From the NCBI GenBank assembly GCA_964531225.1, contig CAZHDB010000031.1, positions 1 to 19,525 of the forward strand: a DNA stretch of 19,525 nucleotides, read 5' to 3'. Below, one piece after another: positions 14,057 through 19,525 of this stretch (the stretch's first letter is position 1; every line of letters begins with the position of its first letter). Below the pieces are notes generated by a model, which searched no databases, was not told the origin of the DNA, and saw only the letters and a program-made list of their open reading frames with translations. The position numbers and the translations under genes are program-made. Origin of the DNA: CAZHDB01 sp964531225 (GTDB taxonomy: Archaea; Thermoproteota; Thermoprotei_A; Sulfolobales; Desulfurococcaceae).

Positions 14057-14328
14057 AGTCTAGATACAGGAGTCACAGGAATAGTCCATGATATACTTAA
14101 TACTCTATATAATGAGGGAATGGCACCGTCGACAAAATTAATGTATGGTGTCAGGCTACCATATGATAGGTTAAAGAAGCTTCTTAACCAATTATTGGAA
14201 AAGGAGTTAATTGAGGAAGTAAAAAAGATGATCATACCTATTATAGGCTGACAAAGAAGGATGCTGAAGCTCTTGAGGAGCTTAGGAGAGTGAAGAAGTT
14301 ACTTGAGCAAATAGGTATTCGTTTCTAA
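14057..14328 (+). pseudogene. Winged-helix transcription regulator remnant: no start codon and a one-base frameshift
   Basis: The first frame reads from about 14057 as LDTGVTGIVHDILNTLYNEG, then STKLMYGVRLPYDRLKKLL and LLEKELIEEV. It then hits the A run at 14221-14226 and stops at 14252. The next frame continues DDHTYYRLTKKDAEALEELR and KKLLEQIGIRF to TAA 14326-14328. Seven As instead of six would join the two (EEVKKDDHTYYRLT). Together they make a crenarchaeal winged-helix protein of about 90 residues, of the type in which STKIMYGANLS-like and LLEKGLIEE-like motifs occur. No ATG, GTG or TTG is found in frame between the upstream TAA near 14052 and the conserved helix, so the true N-terminus is also damaged. 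It would have been a DNA-binding regulator; it is now probably dead. Confidence 0.7.
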
Positions 14329-14339
14329 GAAGTGTATTT

Positions 14340-14406
14340 ATAGATATGTATTTAACGGTGTATGGGAGAGTCTGTGTGTAAGAGGTACTGGATAGATATG
14401 TATTTA
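14340..14406. repeat. 15-bp direct repeat in front of the GNAT gene
   Basis: ATAGATATGTATTTA occurs identically at 14340-14354 and 14392-14406, 52 bp apart start to start. Each copy resembles a TATA region. Initiation about 25 bp after the second copy would fall near the ATG at 14430. It looks like a short promoter duplication or a pair of regulator sites. Confidence 0.55.
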
Positions 14407-14429
14407 GTTTACATGTAGTGTGGGAGTTT

Positions 14430-15278
14430 ATGGATAGTTCTCTTGTTATACGTATTGCTAGATGTCGAGATGCTAGAGCTATATTCGATATACATTTGAA
14501 GAGTCTTGGAGGACTTGATGAAGAAGATTATGAATGGTTTGCCGGTTTATTGAAGATTAGGTCTAGGGGGAGAAGGGTACTTGTAGCTGAAGTAGATGGA
14601 GTTGTTGCAGGCTTTATTATAGCTTATAAGTATAGGGATAGAGCCTATATAGACTCACTAGCCGTTGATCCAAGGTATAGGGGTATGGGTATTGGATCTA
14701 AGCTTTTACAGGCTATGGAGGATCTTTTGAGGAGTAATAGAGTTGAACTCATATCATTGAGTGTTAAGAAAGATAATTACTCTGCGCTAGGATTCTATAT
14801 TAAGCACCGATATATTGTTGATGGAGTAGTGTTACTGTTGAGTGCCCATAGAGATAAGATATTGTCTAATGGGCTCCATGGATACCGGGTTATTGTTAGA
14901 AAGGGCTTCTCAACAGATCTAAGGACTAAGGTATTGCCATCTGCATGGTGGAGTAGCGTTACAGAATATGTTGATAAAAAGATCTATAGACTCTATGGAG
15001 AATACACCTTAGAGGTCTATCGTGGAGATAAACTACGTGGACTTGCTTCATACCAGCCTGAAAAAGATATGACAGTAGATTATCTGGCAGTATCCTATCA
15101 TAAGCCTACGGAAGCATTATCAGCATTACTATCTGCTTTAAAGAAAGAGGCCTTTAACAAGAATATTGAATGGATCACAATACCAGTAGACGCTACTAAG
15201 AATGCATTGACAAGAAAGCTCATGGACCATGGGTTTAGGATTGAAAGTACAGAGTATAAGCTTGTTAAAGAGTTCTAA
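14430..15278 (+). CDS. GNAT-family N-acetyltransferase with a second C-terminal domain
   Basis: This protein of about 282 residues transfers an acetyl group from acetyl-CoA to an amine. Counting from an upstream GTG at 14418, the first GNAT domain (about 9-140) has a clear acetyl-CoA motif A: SLAVDPRYRGMGIGSKLL, with the R/Q-x-x-G-x-G/A loop at 88-93. It also has N120 and Y127 in the C-terminal motif (KKDNYSALGFY). The last 130 residues (WWSSVTEYVDKK, TVDYLAVSYHKPTEALSALL, LMDHGFRI) look like a degenerate second GNAT-like domain, possibly for acceptor binding. ATG 14430 is preferred over GTG 14418 because it fits a leaderless start after the repeat at 14392-14406. The acceptor is unknown. A RimI-like protein acetylase is an alternative, but the two-domain length argues for a different branch. 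Confidence 0.88.
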   Translation: MDSSLVIRIARCRDARAIFDIHLKSLGGLDEEDYEWFAGLLKIRSRGRRVLVAEVDGVVAGFIIAYKYRDRAYIDSLAVDPRYRGMGIGSKLLQAMEDLLRSNRVELISLSVKKDNYSALGFYIKHRYIVDGVVLLLSAHRDKILSNGLHGYRVIVRKGFSTDLRTKVLPSAWWSSVTEYVDKKIYRLYGEYTLEVYRGDKLRGLASYQPEKDMTVDYLAVSYHKPTEALSALLSALKKEAFNKNIEWITIPVDATKNALTRKLMDHGFRIESTEYKLVKEF

Positions 15279-15289
15279 AACTAATTACG

Positions 15290-15937
15290 TTACTTACTAC
15301 TCTTTCTCAATACACAGTCATCGACTATCCTAGGTACATAATGATTCGTTAATAAATGATTAATTGCTTTACCAAGGCTCCTCGTAACAATAAAACCAGC
15401 TCCAGATCTACATATATCAACCGTTATAAAATATGATCGTATATTCCTTAACCTCTTCATCAACGAGTAAAATACACATGTGTAAGGGGATCTTTTGGAA
15501 AAGAAGCCATATACATTTTTAGCTCTCCTATTACGGACATAATTAGCTAATAATTTATCAATACCCATTCGCATCCATATCCTTACATATTTCAAATCAT
15601 TATCTACTCTATACAATTTGATCTTTTCAAATGCATGGACAACTCCATATATTGGAGAGAGTATTAGAAGATCTGCTTTATTAGTTGTAAATGACTCATA
15701 GACTAGTTCTTTATTAATGATACGGTAAAGTAGGCCACTATGTAATGATATAGCAGATACTTTATTCTTACCAACTATATTTTTCTTGAAATATTCTCTT
15801 GATTCTAATAATTTCCTCTGATACCCATTATCTAGGTATCCCATGATCGAGAAACTATAGTCTTTAAAGTAGTCAATAGTATCTTGCATAGTTCTGGAAT
15901 ACTGGATAATAATTACGTCAACCGTGATCTCCACCAA
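15290..15937 (-). CDS. YaaA/DUF6884-like protein, distant
   Basis: This is a 215-residue cytoplasmic protein. The segment ADLLILSPIYGVVHAFEKIK (about 88-107), followed by LYRV, recalls the conserved ILSaxYGLL...D.I.pY motif of the YaaA / DUF6884 superfamily, some of whose members act in peroxide stress or bind DNA. An N-terminal beta-strand (VDVIIIQYS), a middle AISLHSGLLYRIIN and a late GAGFIVTRSLGKAINHLL fit an alpha/beta fold. Similarity outside the central motif is not evident, so this is a tentative call. The start is TTG 15937 or GTG 15934. TATA-like DNA at about 15950-15957 suggests a leaderless transcript. It is convergent with the GNAT gene, 11 bp away. A basic C-terminal end (VLRKSSK) is present. 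Confidence 0.6.
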   Translation of the reverse strand: MVEITVDVIIIQYSRTMQDTIDYFKDYSFSIMGYLDNGYQRKLLESREYFKKNIVGKNKVSAISLHSGLLYRIINKELVYESFTTNKADLLILSPIYGVVHAFEKIKLYRVDNDLKYVRIWMRMGIDKLLANYVRNRRAKNVYGFFSKRSPYTCVFYSLMKRLRNIRSYFITVDICRSGAGFIVTRSLGKAINHLLTNHYVPRIVDDCVLRKSSK

Positions 15938-16023
15938 TATATTATTTAACCCTTACTAAGATAATAAGCTTTGATACATAAACTATTAGAAATTATATAA
16001 TGCTTATAGAAAAACTATCATTA

Positions 16024-16050
16024 TTTAAACAATTATATAGTTGTTTTAAA
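16024..16050. repeat. Inverted repeat in a 306-bp A+T-rich intergenic stretch
   Basis: AAACAA (16027-16032) and TTGTTT (16041-16046) pair perfectly around 8 nt, and pairing continues outward into TTT/AAA with one slip. The stretch 15938-16243 that contains it is very A+T-rich, holds no open frame with a binding site on either strand, and otherwise carries only the promoter of the YaaA-like gene and the tail of the EamA gene. Confidence 0.35.
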
Positions 16051-16243
16051 TAGATATATTTATAAAGAAAATATTAACAAGGAATGGAAAATTGTCATTA
16101 AGTATTAATATCTTTCTCAAACTCTTATAAGGACTACCGTAGGAACTAATGAAAATTTAACTAAGATAAATAATATAGGTATTAATGCAAAATAAATATA
16201 CCGCCTTGTTCTAGTAAAATTTTTAATGTTATAAAATATTGAT

Positions 16244-17134
16244 CTATGATAAAACTTCTTTCCTTATTCTTAATTCTTCTCTTATAACTATAATGATTGA
16301 TGTAAGGACTATTGCCATGGGTATTACCTCATATAAGCCGATTACTTGGCCTAGTATCAGATAGGCTAGGATAGATGCTCCAATTGGCTCGGTAAGAGCT
16401 ATTGAAGTTACTACGCTAGACTTCATATATTTCAGTATATAGTTCATTAATGTATGTCCTCCAAGCATAGGCACTATAGCTAATAATATAAAGAAGAAGT
16501 ATGATCTTGGACTATATGCTAATATGTTTTTACCTATAACTAGTGAATATATGAGTACTCCTAATAGTGCATAGAGGTATGTAGGGAAAACGTACTCCAT
16601 AAGATCCCTTCTAAGCCTAACATAGCGTCCAATACAGAAATAAGATGTTGCAGCAATAGACCCAAATAATGATAATAGTACACCATACAAGTTAATGTCG
16701 CCGACAAAGCCTCTATATAAGAACATTGTTAATCCAATGAATCCAAACAGTATGCCAAGATATTGTAGTACGGTAATTTTCTCACTATATATAAATCTAT
16801 CAACAACAAGCGCGAATAATGGATAGGACACAACTATTGTAGTACTAATGGCAACGGGTATATGATAGAGAGACTCCATCCATAATAGGAAATGAGCTGC
16901 AAGAGATATTCCGGCAAAAAATCCATACTTATTAATGAATGGGTCGTTAAGAATTGTTTTTAATAATGATCTTCTAAATAATAAGCTGTAGACTAAGAAT
17001 ATAATTACTGTAAAACCTAATCTCCAAAAGGCACATCCAATAGAGTCTGCTTCCGATAATAGTATTAATATTGATGAAGCCGATATACTAAGGAATATTA
17101 TGAATAGTAGTAAATATAGTAGTATTCTTGTCAA
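16244..17134 (-). CDS. EamA/DMT-family transporter
   Basis: This is a 296-residue integral membrane protein with about ten hydrophobic helices in two EamA repeats (about 1-135 and 140-290), the normal size and symmetry for the drug/metabolite transporter superfamily. Typical features are the early FWRLGFTVIIF-type segment in repeat one. PLFALVVDRFIYSEKITVLQ (E before the basic turn) closes repeat one, and the matching TEPIGASILAYLILGQVIG is in repeat two, with a basic C-terminus (REELRIRKEVLS). It exports or imports a small metabolite that cannot be named. The start is TTG at 17134, with GGTG about 10 bp upstream. It is divergent from the xdhC-like gene, about 100 bp apart. It is more complete than, and not closely similar to, the possible EamA tail at 13917-14036. 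Confidence 0.88.
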   Translation of the reverse strand: MTRILLYLLLFIIFLSISASSILILLSEADSIGCAFWRLGFTVIIFLVYSLLFRRSLLKTILNDPFINKYGFFAGISLAAHFLLWMESLYHIPVAISTTIVVSYPLFALVVDRFIYSEKITVLQYLGILFGFIGLTMFLYRGFVGDINLYGVLLSLFGSIAATSYFCIGRYVRLRRDLMEYVFPTYLYALLGVLIYSLVIGKNILAYSPRSYFFFILLAIVPMLGGHTLMNYILKYMKSSVVTSIALTEPIGASILAYLILGQVIGLYEVIPMAIVLTSIIIVIREELRIRKEVLS

Positions 17135-17234
17135 AATGAACTACACCATACCATATTTTTGCTCTAAACTAAGGTAAATAAACTATTTTAATAATTAAAC
17201 ATATTGCTTCTTACACATTATAACGCTAGTATAA

Positions 17235-18191
17235 ATGACAAGGAATATTAATTCTTATAGTAGAATAAACAATTTGGTATCAACTACGGGGCAAAGAAGT
17301 ATGAAGTTTTCACCGACAATACCTGACGACAAATTATTTGAATTAATATCGAGAGAACTGGATAAGGGTAAAACAGTTGCACTTGCAATAATTATAGAAA
17401 AGATTGGTAGTGGGCCTAGAGATGTTGGTGCTAAAATGGCGGTACTACCTGATGGTACTACGCTAAGCACTCTTGGAGGAGGACCTTTTGAAAAAAGAGT
17501 TATAGAAAAAGCCCTTGAAGCAATAAGGACTGGTAAACCCCGCATTATAAGATTTGATTTCACGGGTAAAGGTGTTAATGATGCAGTAGATACGGGTCTC
17601 ATATGTGGAGGTGTTTTAACCGTGTATATTGATGTATTAAAGCCTTCTCCAAATATATTCATAGTCGGTGCGGGTCGAATCGGTAAGCCATTAGCCGATA
17701 TTCTAGGCCGTGTATTAAAATACAAGGTTATAATACTTGATCCTCAGCAGGAACTTGTATCAAAAGATTTATTCCCATATGCGAGAGACCTGTTCATGGG
17801 ATCACCGGATGAGATAGCAGACTACATATACGATAATGCTAGAGAAAACGACATAGTACTCGTAGTCCATGGAGAAATAGATGTTGACTACCCGGTATTG
17901 AAGAGGGCCTTGCAATCAAAGGCAAAATATATTGGATTACTAGGTAGTAAGAGGAAGGTAGTTGAATTCATTAAGAAACTTGTCAATGAAGGAGTAGATA
18001 TTGAAAAGATAAAGACAAAATTATATGCGCCAATAGGCATAGACATAGGATCAGAAACACCTGAAGAAATAGCTGTAAGCATAGCCTCAAAAGTAATAAC
18101 ATATATCAGAGGACTAGATAACAGAGAATATAAAGATCTAGATATAATAAGGACAAAGATTATGAATAGCATAATTACAATGCAAAAGTAA
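17235..18191 (+). CDS. xdhC: XdhC/CoxF-family molybdoenzyme maturation factor
   Basis: This 318-residue cytoplasmic protein is of the XdhC family, members of which insert a sulfurated molybdenum cofactor into xanthine dehydrogenase or CO dehydrogenase-type hydroxylases. The N-terminal XdhC/CoxI domain has KIGSGPRDVGAKMAV (56-70), STLGGGPFE (78-86) and DTGLICGGVLTV (119-130, with the conserved Cys124). The C-terminal Rossmann domain has FIVGAGRIG (142-150), YIGLLGSKRK (232-241) and PIGIDIGSETPEEIA (266-280). Length and order are typical. ATG 17235 is taken as leaderless. The domain itself starts near residue 30, so ATG 17301 is possible. No molybdoenzyme subunit is in the window. It ends 3 nt from the convergent membrane-protein gene, leaving no room for separate terminators. 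Confidence 0.9.
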   Translation: MTRNINSYSRINNLVSTTGQRSMKFSPTIPDDKLFELISRELDKGKTVALAIIIEKIGSGPRDVGAKMAVLPDGTTLSTLGGGPFEKRVIEKALEAIRTGKPRIIRFDFTGKGVNDAVDTGLICGGVLTVYIDVLKPSPNIFIVGAGRIGKPLADILGRVLKYKVIILDPQQELVSKDLFPYARDLFMGSPDEIADYIYDNARENDIVLVVHGEIDVDYPVLKRALQSKAKYIGLLGSKRKVVEFIKKLVNEGVDIEKIKTKLYAPIGIDIGSETPEEIAVSIASKVITYIRGLDNREYKDLDIIRTKIMNSIITMQK

Positions 18192-18194
18192 GAA

Positions 18195-19010
18195 TTAGCC
18201 GATGTTTGGCATTTTATAGGCCTCCGTCCATAAACTATTAACATACTTTCTCAAAAAACGGGAAAAGACTATAACAGATATAAAATCAGCTAATAAAGTT
18301 GACAATCTTGTTATATTAGTCAAAATATAGTTCCTAAGACCTGGGTGTGAAGGCATCCTATATACAGGATATAATGGAAAGTTAAAACTAAGGAAACTGA
18401 GAATATTACCTAAAAATATAGACAGTATAATGTCGGTGATTAAAAATATTATAAAACCAATAAAAACATATTTTAGAAATAATTCAAAGTTTAAGACTAA
18501 AATTCTGAATCTTTTCAATGAATTAACTATTCTAAAAGATATACTTGATTCTTTAAAAATAAAAGTATAAGAAATTGGAGATAAGCCATAATATAATATG
18601 AGAACCAAAATTGAGAAAATAAAAAGAAATATAGAGTATTTTATTATATAGTCAAGTACTACAAGAGGAATTTCTATTGATGACCATGGAAGAAATATGA
18701 TATAGAATACAGATATAACAAGAATGATTAATAAAAGAGGTAAATAGTTGTAAAGCAATATCTTAAATAATTTTATCTTTTCTTTGATTTTCTCAGCAAA
18801 GAACTCAATTATTATGATATCCGCTATAAGTAGTAGAAAGGCTAATGATACAATAAAATCTAAAAGAGGATATGAGAGTAGATACCCAGCTATAAATGTT
18901 TGATCAAACGAATTAATGCACCAAAGAATAATATATGCTCTTAAAACGTCACAACATAGAATTAATATAAAGAGTGTAATGTAAAAAAACGAGATCTTTT
19001 TTCTAAACAT
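18195..19010 (-). CDS. Polytopic membrane protein of unknown function
   Basis: This is a 271-residue, very hydrophobic protein with about six membrane segments (roughly 7-30, 40-68, 86-112, 120-150, 180-206 and 235-255). A short basic N-terminus (MFRKK) suggests cytoplasmic orientation. It is rich in Ile, Leu and Phe, and no transporter signature was seen. The layout of six helices in about 270 residues recalls DUF4013/DUF975-type archaeal membrane proteins, but this is a guess from topology only. ATG 19010 has AGGTGAT at ideal spacing, and that site overlaps the stop of the preceding gene, 4 nt upstream. The two are therefore an operon with coupled translation. It is convergent with the xdhC-like gene. 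Confidence 0.8.
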   Translation of the reverse strand: MFRKKISFFYITLFILILCCDVLRAYIILWCINSFDQTFIAGYLLSYPLLDFIVSLAFLLLIADIIIIEFFAEKIKEKIKLFKILLYNYLPLLLIILVISVFYIIFLPWSSIEIPLVVLDYIIKYSIFLFIFSILVLILYYGLSPISYTFIFKESSISFRIVNSLKRFRILVLNFELFLKYVFIGFIIFLITDIILSIFLGNILSFLSFNFPLYPVYRMPSHPGLRNYILTNITRLSTLLADFISVIVFSRFLRKYVNSLWTEAYKMPNIG

Positions 19011-19014
19011 TTTA

Positions 19015-19525
19015 TCACCTATTTACAAGAAGCCTATTGCCTTCAACAACGTACTTCTCTGATCTATAGAGTGTCTGTCCACTTAAAACCTTTGCTTCAA
19101 TATAGCAATAAGCTTCAGCATCAATCAAGACATATACCCCTCCTTTTATTACACCATCACTTTTAATACCTTCACTTCTAACTATAGGAATTATATATCT
19201 AAATCTACCATACTTTACAGGCTGTAACCCTCCATTCCATATTATCAAATATGTCCTATACAAGTCACTATCAATAATATCTACGCCAACACTTGCAACA
19301 GATTCCTGAAGAATATCGATGATTTTTCCCAAAACAAAAAGTATTCCGCCAAGTATAGGGTTTTCGCCACTACTTAATAATCCATATACATTGTACATAG
19401 CATCAGCAATCCAATAGGCATGCTTGGCAATCTCTTTGGTTGAATTGAGTTCACTATTAGCTTGTCCTTCCAAATATATGCTTTCTGCAGGACGTGTTGG
19501 AAGAGCAGATCCATAGACGTACTTA
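19015..19525 (-). CDS. C-terminal part of a larger protein of unknown function, cut by the right edge
   Basis: A start could be placed at TTG 19473, giving 152 residues, but the same frame is open to base 19525 and reads KYVYGSALPTRPAESIYLEG before QANSELNSTKEIAKHAYWIA. The continuation is protein-like and no ribosome binding site precedes the TTG, so the gene most likely starts outside the window. The visible part has a helical segment (about TKEIAKHAYWIADAMYNVYGLL), a Gly-rich hydrophobic stretch (NPILGGILFVLGKIIDIL), and a C-terminal beta-rich region (RFRYIIPIV, GGVYVLIDAEAYCYIEAKVL). It ends with TGA 4 nt before a polytopic membrane protein and supplies that gene's AGGTGAT site. The C-terminal beta domain may be exported, but this cannot be shown without the N-terminus. 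Confidence 0.7.
   Translation of the reverse strand, partial: KYVYGSALPTRPAESIYLEGQANSELNSTKEIAKHAYWIADAMYNVYGLLSSGENPILGGILFVLGKIIDILQESVASVGVDIIDSDLYRTYLIIWNGGLQPVKYGRFRYIIPIVRSEGIKSDGVIKGGVYVLIDAEAYCYIEAKVLSGQTLYRSEKYVVEGNRLLVNR

Noticed and set aside
14053..14235. Minus-strand open frame of 60 codons over the winged-helix remnant.
   Set aside because: The plus-strand reading gives recognisable winged-helix motifs. The minus frame is its antisense shadow.
17255..18244. Two long minus-strand open frames (17255-17725 and 17888-18244) opposite the XdhC-like gene.
   Set aside because: They are antisense to a gene with full family motifs, have serine/isoleucine-rich compositions typical of antisense reading, and lack convincing binding sites.
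1..19525. CRISPR array, tRNA or rRNA genes, insertion sequence ends.
   Set aside because: No regularly spaced repeats, no T-loop or anticodon-arm-like GC-rich segments, and no transposase reading frame were seen.

Overview
The window looks like chromosomal DNA of a hyperthermophilic crenarchaeon, most likely a Desulfurococcales relative of the Staphylothermus or Ignisphaera kind. The evidence is the strong A+T bias judged by eye, the AGG/ATA-rich codon use, GGTGA- and GGAGGT-type ribosome binding sites, many leaderless-looking TTG/GTG/ATG starts about 25 nt after TATA boxes, and a high density of vapBC loci. The genus is inference; no rRNA or other marker gene is present.

Bases 1-4640 hold a membrane-protein start cut by the left edge, a small DUF6054-like protein, a DUF104-type vapBC locus with a frameshifted toxin, alanyl-tRNA editing protein AlaX, an intact ribbon-helix-helix vapBC with a perfect palindromic operator candidate, an AbrB-type vapBC with a frameshifted toxin, and a membrane-anchored exported protein. 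Bases 4861-8646 hold a full-length CobN/BchH-type chelatase large subunit behind a near-perfect 10-bp inverted repeat that brackets its TATA box. No AAA+ chelatase partner is in the window.

Bases 8800-9505 hold a fourth vapBC with its own inverted repeat around the TATA box. Bases 9540-12019 (minus) form a three-gene operon: a small two-helix membrane protein, a sodium:solute symporter and a lactonase-like metallo-beta-lactamase hydrolase. It reads as an uptake-plus-hydrolysis module. Next come a CorA-type divalent cation channel and an unknown 202-residue protein, both minus and both with palindromes in their promoter or leader regions.

Bases 13850-14330 are a gene graveyard: a possible EamA-transporter tail, then a winged-helix regulator with no start codon and a one-base frameshift. 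Intact genes resume with a GNAT acetyltransferase, a YaaA/DUF6884-like protein (minus), an EamA transporter (minus), an XdhC-type molybdoenzyme maturation factor, and a two-gene minus operon of a polytopic membrane protein and a larger protein cut by the right edge.

The main points are four toxin-antitoxin loci from three antitoxin families within about 9.5 kb; three genes broken by single-base indels at homopolymer runs (real decay, recoding or assembly errors); and several palindromes placed at promoters, two of which share a TGTA..TACA theme and probably serve vapBC autoregulation.
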